A stretch of 64,000 nucleotides of DNA from Dirofilaria immitis (taxonomy: Eukaryota > Nematoda > Chromadorea > Rhabditida > Onchocercidae): the NCBI GenBank assembly GCA_024305405.1, contig JAKNDB010000109.1:1240001-1304000 (forward strand). The letters run 5' to 3'. The notes below the pieces were generated by a model, which worked only from the letters and a program-made list of their open reading frames with translations, was not told the origin of the DNA and did not search any database. Position numbers and translations under genes: made by a program. Of this stretch, positions 24,901 through 36,620 are shown in pieces; the first letter of the stretch is position 1, and each line of letters opens with the position of its first letter.

Positions 24901-25608
24901 GGCTCTCATCACTAATTATGATATAATCTGTCATTCCCTCTCTCAACTGAATTTCATGAACATGGACATCGTCTGTTACAGAAAATAATGTTCATTCGTC
25001 GTCTCTCACTCAAGTACCGTAACTTTATTATTTTTGACGGGTTTATTTGATAGGCAGTTCAATTCGTTAAATAAACGTCGAGTAATTAAAATAAGTTAGC
25101 TAACTAAATTCTTATTAGCAGCTTTTATAAACTTGCATAATTAAATAGATCTACAAATAAATTAATCATTAGTGAATTTTTATACTCATTAAAATGCTAA
25201 AAGTAAATTTCAATAGAATAAATTTAAGCCTAATTTCATTTTTTCTAGTACTGATTCATATATTTATAGACTAGAATATTTGGATGATTTCTGCTTGTTA
25301 CGGGAATAGTAAATCAAACTAAATTAATCTAATTCAATTTTGCAAAATTTAATTCCATGATGAAGTGAAATACATAAAAATCATGTTTTGTGAGGAGTTT
25401 GATGCGTATTTCACGGGTAATTTTATAATTTTTGTTATATTTCACGGATAGTTTTAGAAGTACGCATATCTTGCGAATAATTCTTTTGAATTTATTGAAT
25501 TTCCTCGTGATCGTTTGATTGCTTTCTTCAGTCAATTCATTTGTTGATTTTTTCATGTGTTAACAAAGACTGAATAATTTTTATTTCACGTTTTTTTTTT
25601 TGTTTCGG
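22000..25608. other. AT-rich intergenic DNA between divergent ric-3 and cdgs-1
   Basis: The two genes point away from each other, so both promoters should be here. Contents: a TTTC/TC run next to the ric-3 start, long T and A runs (22975-22990, 24160-24173), TA alternation near 23550-23580 and 23745. A less AT-rich patch near 24850-24985 (plus strand) has no convincing coding context. Two weak look-alike segments on the minus strand near 22515 and 23091 are discussed in the findings. Confidence 0.55.
22111..22182. repeat. TTTC / TC pyrimidine microsatellite
   Basis: TTTC units passing into TC units, 110 to 185 bases upstream of the chosen ric-3 start codon. On the ric-3 strand it is a GA/GAAA purine tract in the promoter or 5' region. 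Confidence 0.9.
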
Positions 25609-28600
25609 ATGGATATGATGGAAGAAGAATCGATTCGTCAACGAAAAATCAGATCAACAATTGGTAAAAGTGATCCTAGCAGTGGAGATGTATCGTTTAT
25701 CCGACAAAAGATCGACATTCGAGCAACGTCAGATGAAAGTGATGCAGATGGCCTTATTGATGGTGAAAGGTAACAGATATTTAGCAATCTTTGCTAATTA
25801 TAGTTTCAAATACTGCGCCTATGTTTGAAATCTTTATTTAGAAATCTTCGCTGTGCAGACAATCGCTATCATATTATACCTCGCCAATATTTACTCTTTA
25901 CAATGCGTAATCTTCCTGAAAGAAGTTCGTTATATCAGCCGTGTGATTCCCTTAGTAATTTCAAGAACTGTTTGTTTATTTAAAATTTCATTTATTATCA
26001 AATCCTTAAAGTCAACTATTTACAGCACTAAAGCTACAGAAAAGTGAGTTTACGTTTCATTAAGATGGTGCAGTGTTGATATTGTGGTTCATTAACTGTT
26101 TTTGTGCTCTGTGAAATTGTATTTCTTTCCATTTATATTTAAAAGAGATAATCTTTTATAGGATATCACAACTAACTAAGAATTTGCCACGAGGTTCTGA
26201 TAATCTGGGGACACTTATCGATCCGGTTCTTTCGCCTTTGCCACCGAGGTATGTCTTTAATAGTCAGCTAACTTTGAGATTTATTTACTTTTTTACTAAA
26301 AAAGGCGAGCTGCTTAGTCTTCAGTTTTGTTTCTTTTTAAGGATCCTTTGTAAGACTTTGTCTGATTGCGATTGTACCCGCCACTAAAAAGCTTATTTGC
26401 TGAATATATAAAACTATCCGGTGATTTAAAAAGAGCAAGAATTTTCTTATTATTTGTTTTCAGATGGCGAAATTGGATTGTGCGAGGTATTTTCTCAGTC
26501 ATTATGGTTTCCCTATTCACTGTAATTATCAAAATGGGAGCTACGTGGCTTATTGCTTTGGTAAGATTTGCTTTTTAGTAAGCGTCAAAAAATAGTGTTA
26601 CTGGAAGATTTATTGAATCATGCGAAATGGTTTAGGTATTTGTCATACAGTTCTGGTGTTTTTATGAAATCATTACTATCGGTTTGGCAGTGTATCGTCT
26701 CTACTCATTACCATGGTTTCGCGCACTTTCATGGTATTTTCTATTATCATCGAATTACTTTTTCTTCGGTGAAAGTTTAATCGACTATTGGAGTATCTTG
26801 CTGAGAAAAGATGTAAGTATTTTTATATTTAATTTTTTTCAATGATGCTTTTCTAGGAAAACTTTCTTGCAGCTATTTTTCAAGTTTATTCCTTACAGTC
26901 CTTTGTTTTTCAGTTCATTCTGTTGTTGTAAAGAGGATTATTTTGCATATTTGAATTCCATTAGTTTTAGCTGCTTTAAAACTACTCTCAGCAATAGTTT
27001 TATTTTTGGCTGCAGTAGCCATTTCTGAAACCGTTTCATTCAAATCTAATTGTGCGTAAAACATAGCCAATTTGCTGGGTGAAAATGAATACATAGGCCC
27101 TGGCTTCCTTCATCTTAATTCCGGAAAAAGTTATTTCTCATGTTTGCTGCAGTATGCGTAATTTTCAGCAGTTTTTACATTTCTTGGTGGCTCATCATCG
27201 TTTGATTAGCTTCTCCCTATACTGTATAGGTTTCGTGTGGTTTGTTTTGTCATTGCGAAAAGGTTATTATCTGCGACAATTTTCATTAGTAAGTTTAATC
27301 ATATTTATTCTTCTTAAATCCTTGTTAATTATTTCATCATAATGAGGAAGTTTAAATTATTAAGCTATGTCAAATTAGGTTGCAAGTGTGATAGATATTG
27401 CCTTATGAAATGGAGAAGATCATATAATCCGAATTATAAAATGAAATAAATGAGCCTTTAATGACTGACCCTCTTATATATGGTAATGTCTAGCGTGCAA
27501 TTACTCTTGCTTCTTAAGTGACTGGTTTTAATATTCCCGCTCATTCCTTTTTCTTTTTCTTTAAATAGCAAACTTACTTGTTTTTCTTACAGAACAACTG
27601 GGCATATGTTCTAGACTAAGGAATCTTATGTTACTCGGGAAGTTTCAAGTTATTATCAAGTAGTTGATCTTTTAGTTTATCACAACTGATGATTGCTTAT
27701 TTGTTTTTCAGTTCGCTTGGTCGCATGTAACACTCCTTCTGATTGTTTCACAATCATTTCTTATTATCCAGAATATTTTTCAAGGGCTTATATGGTTTGG
27801 TCTAATCCTATAAATTTCTTATGAATTATCTTCTTTTTTTTGCTTTTATGAACTCATTTATAATTTGTAACATGTTCGTAAAATTATTCTAGGTTTCTGG
27901 TTCCGGTTTCAATGGTAATTTGCTGTGATGTCATGTCCTACGTATTTGGTTTCTTCTTTGGAAGAACACCTCTAATAAAATTATCTCCGAAAAAAACATG
28001 GGAGGGTTTCATTGGCGGTGGTATCAGCACTGTTATATTCGGCTTAATTGTAAGTTCCATGAGACTAACATGAAACGATTCAGGTTTTGCGAGGAGTTTT
28101 GAGGTGCTAAAAATGAAACTGTCAGATCATTTACTGAGTTATTCTTGCAGTTGAGCTTCGTTATCCACTTTTTAAATATATTCCTTGGAGATACGCTATT
28201 CCAGTGTGAATTTTTAATGTTTATAAGTGGTATCCCTTGTCAGTGGTATTGTTTCGAAATCAAAATCAACCTTTATTCTGCATTTCTTTAATTTACACTT
28301 GAAGATTATGATAATTAGAAAAAAAAACAACTATTGGGATCGCATTTACACATTTTCTATATTTCAGCTTTCTTACTTTCTTCTTCATCATCCCTTTTTT
28401 GTGTGTCCATTGGAAGATTATACGGTGGAAAACTACAACTGTACCATTCCGCCATCATTTGTTTTAAGGTTTGTTATAAATTTGTATAACAAAATATAAT
28501 CGTTATTTTCGAAACGAAAATTACAATCATTTAAAATATCTCTTTTAGAGAATTCAATATCAGCCGACCGCTTTCCATCATCTTGCGATTGATGCAAAAG

Positions 28601-29207
28601 TCCGCAACATTTCAAGTGTATCCGTTTTTACTTCATACGGTTGTAATGGGCCTATTTGCTTCTATATTAGGCCCATTTGGCGGATTCTTTGCAAGCGGAT
28701 TCAAACGAGCTTTCAAAATTAAGGTATTTCTTTATTGCTTTCTGGAAATTCTAGATGCGTTTGATTTTGTTATTTATTGGTGAAATTAATGGAAGTATTT
28801 GATGGTGAGTTTTTGCAGGATTTTGGTGATGTGATTCCTGGACACGGTGGTTTGATGGATCGTTTTGACTGTCAACTTCTTATGGGAACATTTGTGAATG
28901 TTTATATTCACACTTTTATCAAGTTAGTTTCATCGATATAGTTTTTTACAATTATATTTATCGAAAAGCACGGAAGAAAGCTGAGAGGGTGCAAATGCTT
29001 TTAGTTTATTTGGAATTAAAAATATATATCAATTTTATAGAAGAAATGATAACGAATCATTTTGTTTTATATCTTATTTTCATTTCCAGAGTTCCCAATC
29101 CGTCAAAGCTTTTACAACAGATTTTTTGGCTTCCAGTAGATGAACAACTTTACATTTTCCAATCTTTGCATGAACATCTTCTTCATGAAGGGCTGCTTGA
29201 TACCTGA
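25609..29207 (+). CDS. cdgs-1: CDP-diacylglycerol synthase (phosphatidate cytidylyltransferase)
   Basis: Joins CTP and phosphatidic acid to make CDP-diacylglycerol, the precursor of phosphatidylinositol, phosphatidylglycerol and cardiolipin; an integral ER membrane enzyme. Exons: 25609-25769, 26162-26248, 26464-26560, 26636-26812, 27169-27288, 27712-27794, 27893-28049, 28368-28468, 28549-28723, 28819-28922, 29090-29207, all phases consistent. It is 459 residues, close to the roughly 450 of animal CDS1. Visible: an acidic cytosolic N terminus, about eight hydrophobic segments, the conserved [13 protein letters not shown], and the family signature [11 protein letters not shown]...[11 protein letters not shown] near the C terminus, which is split by an intron. 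The ATG at 25609 is the first in a string of three Met codons (MDMMEEES). An 18-base exon may be included optionally in intron 1. No frame defect was found. Confidence 0.95.
26026..26043 (+). CDS. Candidate 18-base cassette microexon of cdgs-1
   Basis: In intron 1, tttacag precedes and gtgagt follows an 18-base block. The upstream exon ends in phase 2 (AG) and the block reads C ACT AAA GCT ACA GAA AA, adding six residues (STKATE) and handing phase 2 on to exon 2. Both splice sites are good and the frame is kept with or without it. Optional inclusion in the cytosolic N-terminal region is inference. Confidence 0.5.
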
Positions 29208-32200
29208 TTTAAGTTCAATATTAAAAATATATCTGTTCAAAATTCTTTCATATATGCTGGAAAGATGAAATGCTAATAGCAATAAAATAAGACAAGAAAT
29301 AACTTCAGATGCAAGCAAACAATTCTGCTCCATTTTTGAAATATATTTTTATTCAAACCGCCTAGGAGTATTTAAAAAAATCAGAACAGTCAAACGATAT
29401 TGTTTTACTCATTTGTTTGTAATTGTATATTTCATTTTACCTTGTATGTATAGCAACCGCACTATATGTAACATTATCATTCTATTTGCAGACTTAAACT
29501 ATAATCTATCATATTTTTAGACCGAAAATAAATTCTTTTGTAGTATTTTATACATTTTCTTATGCTGTGCAGATAACTGTTCTGGCTATATCGTTCGCTT
29601 CAAATATCTTTTTTGAATAGTTTTGATTAGAACCCAGTCATTTTTTTAATTCTCTATTATTTACAAGATGTTATGTCTCTTCGTTTTGATCCGAATTACA
29701 TTTGAATAGTCTTGAAATGAATGATTTAACAATATTTCTCATTTTTAATTGTATTAGAGAAAAGAAAATAAGAAAAAAAAACTTAGTAAAAAATTGTATA
29801 TATATCATTTCTTATGACGGTTGTTATTTTGTTGTGCTTTGTTTGGTTTCATAACGATTGATTAATAACAACTTATTTTTGATATATTTTCCACTGTTTA
29901 TTTAATTGATTTAATATGTGCTACCAGCGAAATTTATAATTTGTTTATACTTAAGATTTTGTTGATATATAGAAATATTTGTTTTTTGTTGTCATTGTGC
30001 AGCTGTAGTGGAGTATTATTTTTGTTACGTCTTAACTTAAACAGTCTGCTAGAACTGAATAACTAAACTTAGAATTATTGGCATTTGAACTTGGCATTTT
30101 CCAAGTCAAAAAGTCTTTCTCAAATTCGAGTGTGTTTAATTAATTTATGATTAAGTCATCGATTTTTAAGTTGTGTGATTTTCAAATTATATCAATTCAT
30201 AGTAAGTTCTACTTAAAATTGGTCTCATTATGCATAGCATAGCGTTTGCTTGCATGTTTTTAACATACTGTGATGTTTTTGTGTAAAATTGTATTTAAAG
30301 TAGAATTAATCTTTTATTGTAATTATATGCATTTGCTATGAATTAATGCCATATTTTCGGTAACATTAAAAGACCGTATTCGAAATGAAGCAATTGGAAG
30401 TCCATTCTTCGCAACGTTTTATTGATGCAGTGATGAGTAGGATATATTCAAGCGAAAAAGGTCGAGAAGTTGATAGATGTTTATAGAAAATTCAAGTTTT
30501 TCGTGTAAAGGAAAGACTGAAAGGAAAGCATGATTCGTATCATCTAATTAATGCATTATTATTTGAAGAAATTTTTGAGATTTTTAAATGACCTTGATGT
30601 TTTTTTTTCTGTGATAGTCTAATTCCATGGTTAAAATATTTTTTGGAATAATTTTATCATTTCTATTGAGACTATAAATTAAACATAATATCAAATTAGG
30701 TTCATTTTCCGGATCTCAATACCCGCAATTCAATTCACTAGAGAATATATGATTGACTTTTTTTCCTTTTTTTTTTTGACAGTAGCTCGAGAATAGATGT
30801 TTTTAATACACCAAATAGTACATAAGATATTTTCGAACAACAAATGAAAGAATATAAATGTTGACATAAGTATTGTTTATCTTACCTCTACTATCAATGT
30901 ATTCGAAAGGTTATCAAGTGTTTTCTTATTTATGGAGTTGAACTTGGCATTGATGTATGTTGTGTTTAATTAGTATTTCTCTGTTGAGTCATGTTTTCAG
31001 ACTAGTTTCTCTTAATGTTGCTTTTGGCAAAAGAATAACAATTTAAATATATGTAGAAGATATACCTTTATAGCCTGGCTTAGATAAACATATTCAGTAT
31101 GTCCTTCACCTAATTTAATGTCTTCTTTTCTGCTACAGTATATATTTCTTTTTTAAGCATTTTTTTCCTAACACTTTTTTTCTTTTTTATTTTCTTAAGT
31201 TTATAAGTCAATTACTTATTTTTCTTTTCCAGTCTATATACTCTTATCATTTTAGTTTGATTATCGGAACAAAAGTTTAATCTTATCATTCAGAATAGTA
31301 CCTCTTCTAGTATCAGGATAGTTGTACGATAAGATACAAGTCAGTATATTGAGATAGATGAAAAATTCCTTAATATTCATAATCAACAAATATATAAATA
31401 ATTTTATTCGAATTAATTAAAATTTCATATTGAAATTATACAATTTATAATTCGATATATTTCTAAATAAAATTCATAAAAATGCATCGTTGATTTCTGA
31501 GTTGTTGTGCTTGAAAGAAGCTATCCTAATTGATATGATAGAATATTTTTATTTCTGATTTTTTTTTCTCATTTGATAAGAATTGAATTTTTGATTTATT
31601 TCATTAATACTAATTGTTATTTTGATTCTTCCTAATTTCTATTCATTTTTTTCCTTTGTTTTTTTTTTCGAATGAAATTTATGAACATATATTGCTAATT
31701 AAATCGAAATTTTGTTCGTTTAGAAAGGTAAAGTTTATATTTTCTCGAATGTATGATTTATTTGGAAAAGTGGAATGTTTAGGAAAGAGTTGCTCATCAT
31801 TAGTACATAGAACAAAGTACAAAGACAAAGTGTAAAAATTTATATCTCATAATTGTTTTCTTTTATATCAGTAATTTCTTTAAATTATTATAAAAACTAT
31901 TTAGGTTGATTGAACGATTGAATTTGCGATATTTTCATTTCGCTTTTATTAAATTCATACTTTGCTAAATAATAATAATAATAATAGTAATAATATTGTT
32001 GAATATATTATTCTATTTCTATTTCTTATGTTACATTTACATTATCATCTATCTTTTAGATATTGCATCTTTTTTTTCTCCTTTTTAATCCTCCATCATT
32101 CATGATAAAAATTAGGCTATTTAAATGAAAAATAATTAATTTTGAGAAATAACAATTCATATGGGTCAATGAAATCTTTGTTTGAAATTTTTCTTAAAAA

Positions 32201-32578
32201 TCGGCGGAATTTAATGGTATTTTTTTTTTTTTTTGTACCAAATGTAAAATTTGGGAGAATAGTTTAAAATATATACATATATTTTCTTAGAACAAAAAAA
32301 TCGAGATCTATAAGTTGAGAAATATTTGTAAACTAAGATATCGAATTTTTGAATTTACTATTTTGGCATAATCGTAACAATTGTGTAATTGTTATCGTCA
32401 TCTTTACTGATAATAACTAAGCTGTATCAGGCTGTTTATGCTCTCTTTAGCAAAATATTTAAAAATAATGAGATTATATGATAATTTATGCTGAATATTA
32501 CAATTTATGATATTAATGAAATTTGAATTTTTAGAATTATGAAGCTTGACACTTCAGATTGTATACCACAATAACAAT
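29208..32578. other. Intergenic DNA and cdgs-1 3' UTR
   Basis: AT-rich. Apart from the polyadenylation signal candidate, only a 33-codon frame at 30385-30486 (MKQLEVHSSQRF...) stands out by coding-like codon use; it has no recognised homology and is not called as a gene. An ATA run lies near 31968-31993 and a T run at 32221-32235. The acceptor-like strings at 32524-32533 and 32551-32556 may receive the dif-1 spliced leader. Confidence 0.55.
29281..29286 (+). promoter_or_regulatory. AATAAA polyadenylation signal candidate for cdgs-1
   Basis: Exact AATAAA beginning 74 bases after the cdgs-1 stop codon. Confidence 0.5.
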
Positions 32579-34348
32579 ATGTCAAAAACAAACAATGCAA
32601 ATTATGAGATTTTCAAGAATTTTGTTGCTGGTGGTGTTGGTGGTACATTTTGTGTAGCTATGGGACATCCTTTTGATACCGTGAAGGTACGATTACAAAC
32701 AATGCCGAAAGTGATACCTGGTACTCGACCGTTGTATACTGGAGCGATCGATTGCGCAAGGCAAACCATTGTGAAGGAAGGATTTTTCGCCTTATATAAG
32801 GTTTGTTGCTTTTGTAAGCCATGCAATTGAATATGCGGTATATTGGAATACAAAATTTCTTCATAAATCTTTCCTATATTTTGCCGTTTTCATTCTATTG
32901 CTAATCATCAGATTCATTTTATCATAATGTCTTGATAGGATTCATTCATATAAACTTTATCTTTCTCAATTTTATATATATTTCCGATTTTCGATTATTC
33001 TTCTCATATTGTATTACTTATATTTTAGGGTATGGGTGCGCTGATTCTTGGAGTTACACCTTTATTTGCTGTTTATTTCGGTAGTTGCTCGTTTGGTAAA
33101 TGGTTGCAACAAACATCTCCGGATCAAGAAATGACATTTGTCCAAAATCTCTGTTCGGGCGGCCTTGCTGGCGTTTTTACAACTGTAATCATGGTACCTG
33201 GTGAACGTATCAAATGTTTATTACAAGTCTGTATTATTTACTTTGTAAAAAGTTTACCAATTTGCAAGTAGGGACTAAAACTTCTCCAGTTTGGACTTTT
33301 GAATTTCGTTGGCTTCAACTTTTTCTTTTTTTTTTGATTATAACGAGATACTATGGTTTCAAGCTTTGCTCACATATCAGACTGTTTGTAATAGTTGTCC
33401 AATCTATTTCAGGTTCAGCATGCGGGTTCCACAGATCCATCTGGAGTACATTACAGTGGACCAGTTGATGTCTTTCGAAAATTATACAAGCAGGGTGGCA
33501 TACGAAGCATTTATAGGGGTTCAATGGCAACTCTGCTTAGAGGTTAAGGGTTAAAGACATGTTTATAAGGGAGTACTACCCTCATGTCGGAATCGATCAT
33601 TTTGTCGTCTCCTTTTCCCGTTCCTTAAACATGACAATTTTATATTTCTATTTGTGTAATAAATATTAACTATCAATGATTTTTATCTCTTTTCGAATAT
33701 TTTCATACTGATGAGTGCTTACTGTTGCAGATATTCCAGCAAGTGCTGTTTACTTAGCCACTTATGAATATTTCAAGAAATTATTTGTGCGAGGCGATAC
33801 AACCAAAAATTTAACTCCATTGTCAACATTGGTTGCGGGTGGTTTATCAGGTGTTGCTAATTGGTCCATATGTATTCCACCGGATGTGCTAAAGTCGCGT
33901 TTACAAGCAGCACCGGAAGGAAAATATCCAGATGGTATCAAGTTTTGTTTTTTTTTGGTTGAATATGGAAATGAGAATTACGCATGTAATCTTTTGCTTT
34001 TTTTTTAAAAAAAAGCAAAAGATTACATTCGCTATTGGTGAGGAATTTCGCTTAAAAAAATTGTTATCATTAATTAATGATCACATGCAATTTTATCAAT
34101 AAATTCTATTATTTTATATTAATACAAGTCTTTGTGTTCAGTTGTTATCATTAATTTTAATATTTTGTTTTATAGGAATACGTGATGTATTCAAAGAAAT
34201 AATGCGTGATGAAGGTCCAAAAGCGTTATTCAAAGGTTTTACACTGGTAATGTTGCGCGCTTTTCCAGCAAATGCGGCATGTTTTTTTGGATTCGAGTTA
34301 GCGTTAAGTTTTTTCATTTCCTGGAAACACGTGGTTCATAATTTCTGA
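32579..34348 (+). CDS. dif-1: Mitochondrial carnitine/acylcarnitine carrier (SLC25A20 type, DIF-1-like)
   Basis: Inner mitochondrial membrane exchanger that brings acylcarnitine into the matrix for beta-oxidation in return for carnitine. Exons: 32579-32800, 33029-33226, 33413-33542, 33731-33934, 34176-34348; 308 residues, the normal family length, with no frame break. All three carrier repeats carry the signature: [11 protein letters not shown] in repeat 1, [11 protein letters not shown] in repeat 2, [10 protein letters not shown] in repeat 3. The second-repeat form [10 protein letters not shown] and the C-terminal [14 protein letters not shown] are typical of the carnitine carrier subgroup rather than of other SLC25 members. 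The ATG at 32579 begins [19 protein letters not shown], with Gly-rich helix 1 right after it. C. elegans DIF-1 is the expected orthologue; that assignment is from remembered family motifs. Confidence 0.94.
33985..34027. repeat. Perfect 21-bp inverted repeat in dif-1 intron 4
   Basis: Left arm 33985-34005 and right arm 34007-34027 are exact reverse complements around a single T. The arms begin tgtaatcttttgc and run into T8/A8 at the centre. It could fold into a tight hairpin in the pre-mRNA. It lies inside the 241-base intron between exons 4 and 5 and does not touch splice sites. Confidence 0.95.
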
Positions 34349-36365
34349 CTGATATAGCTAATTTATCGATAAAAAACAATCGTAGATAATAGATTCTTTC
34401 TATGTACGCCTACGTTTTCATCTTTGCATTTATATATATATATATATATATGATTTTTGAAAATCATGAATTATCACTGATAATTTATATAAGTGATAAC
34501 TGAAATTTCCTTTCAAATTTCGATATTTTTAAAAGTTTTTTTTTGCTATCGAAAAGATAATATTTAAATAAACGTTTATTACTGAACATTGTAGATAAAC
34601 AATTATTTGACCTTGATATTTTACCGTTGAAATATTACTTTCTCCTTTTGTTATATTATTGTACCATTGTATAAGTATATGTGCCTTTTTAAAAGCTACT
34701 TTTTTGCTATAAGACAACATTTAACTTATGCTCAATCAATGTGAAAAGACAAAGAAAAAAAAGGAATTTCCATATTTTCTTTTTTTAAAAAGTATAAAAT
34801 TTTGATTTATTAAATTGACAATTCTGAAGCTAATAGTAAATGAAATGAAAATGTTCGGAAAATTTTAATTTAAAATTTTAGAAACAAAAATAATTTCTCA
34901 TAAATTACATTAATATGCGATTTTGTCGATACTATTTAAATCGAAATTGTTCATATTCAAATATATATATATATCTGTTCTCATATTCCATAGATTTAAC
35001 TTCTTCACTTTAAATAACAAAATATTTATCTTATCTATCATTTAGTTGAGATTAAGTTTTGCGAGGAAATCATATAGATACATATTCCAAATTAGTCGAG
35101 CTTCAACTTGTTTTTTTTTCTTTTGTTTCAAAATTTTGTCTTATAATTCCTTTGTTTTATTTTGCATTGTTCCTCATTTCAATCTTACAATAATTTTAAT
35201 CACCTCGTGATAAATTTTAAGATTTCGAAATTTTTTTTTTTGTTTAACTGATAGTAAACTTTGTAAAATATTTATAACAATTTTTGTCATAACATGCCAT
35301 TATTGTTTAGCACATTCATGTCAATTTTAGTTCCTCTTAACGATATGACAAATTTAGAGTTTAAGGATTCTATAATAAATTCTAGAAATTTTTTTCGGAA
35401 ATTTTGACAGTGAATTAATATAATTTGAATATAATTTGACTGATTAAAATTCCTGATCATTTATGATCAAAGAAAAATTCTCCACATTATAACCAAATAT
35501 TATAAACTATATTAGGGGATGGAAACAGATGAAATTGTCAACAAAACTGCCATGAAGTGTTTGAGAGTGTTGAAGAAGAAGAAAAGCCAAAGGATTAAAA
35601 GCTTATTATTTCATAAATGAATGTACAGATGGATTTGACCTTGGATTTTGTGCAACCTTTCCTGATCTTTTGTATCAATGTGTGGTCAGTTTATTGTAAT
35701 GACCATATGTTTATTGTTACGACTCTTTTGTGCAATAGATCTTTGAAATGCTGCAAGCTTTTGATGCATATATCACTGATGATGCTTCATGATGATATGA
35801 ATTTGTTTTCTTATTTTATAGTAGCATTTCCCAGGGAATAAATTTTTGTTTGTCACAATTTTATTTTGAGGTATGATGATTTTAATATATACTTTCAGCA
35901 ATGATCGATCAATGATCGATGAAACTTGCATTATTTTGTAGATTCCCGATAGTTTGCTTACTTGTACGCAACATTATTGCATTTATATAATTTTTTCTCA
36001 ACAGAAGCATTCGCTTGAACTATTTTAGGTCAAATTAATTTAAGCTCCTCAATAAATCATATTTTAGCAGCCTTGAATTAATTTTGCTCCATATTTAAAC
36101 TTTATTTTGATAATATTTAACGAATCATTCAAAATTAGAAGTCAGCCGGATTAGTCTTATCCATTGAATGTTATCAAAGAATTCATCCTTACACAATATG
36201 TATATGTTTAGGCATCAAATAACAGAAAATATTTTATTCATAACATTTTGTGACAAGTGAAAAGAGAACCAAAACAAAAGGAAATATTCAGGAAATCATT
36301 ATACGATATTGTAAAATTTGATAACAAAATTTGAATTTTCATATGAATTAATTGAGGTATATGTA
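34349..36365. other. Tail-to-tail intergenic DNA between dif-1 and caveolin
   Basis: Holds the dif-1 3' UTR and AT-rich DNA, including a TA run (34431-34452). A 74-codon open frame at 35617-35841 has slightly coding-like composition but no recognised motif, and is left out as a gene. Confidence 0.6.
36233..36238 (-). promoter_or_regulatory. AATAAA polyadenylation signal candidate for the caveolin gene
   Basis: The minus strand reads AATAAA about 370 bases beyond the caveolin stop. If used, the whole minisatellite at 36366-36620 is part of the 3' UTR. Confidence 0.35.
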
Positions 36366-36620
36366 ATGTTAAATATACGGATTCAACCATTAAATGTAAC
36401 AGGTATACGGAATTCAAGCATCCAATATAATAGTATTTTACGAATTCAAGCATTAAATATAACAGGTATGTGAATTCAAGCATTAAATATAACAGGTATA
36501 CGAATTTAAGCATTAAATATAGCAAGTATACGGAATTCAAGCATCCAATATAACAGATATATGGAATTTAAGCATCCAATATAATAGTATTTTAAGAATT
36601 CAAGCATTCAAAACAACAGT
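36366..36620. repeat. Degenerate 28-33-bp minisatellite at the caveolin 3' end
   Basis: Eight imperfect units built around gaattcaagcattaaatat followed by aacaggtat or aatagtatttt. The last unit (about 36590-36620) overlaps the caveolin stop codon at 36608-36610, so the final codons of the protein lie in repeat DNA. A minus-strand open frame of LLYLML-type repeats across it is a by-product. Confidence 0.9.

Noticed and set aside
35617..35841. 74-codon plus-strand ORF between dif-1 and caveolin
   Set aside because: Composition is mildly coding-like, but there are no splice partners, motifs or recognised homology; it may be a relic.
36238..36540. Minus-strand ORF rich in LLYLML
   Set aside because: By-product of the minisatellite; it lies in the probable caveolin 3' UTR.
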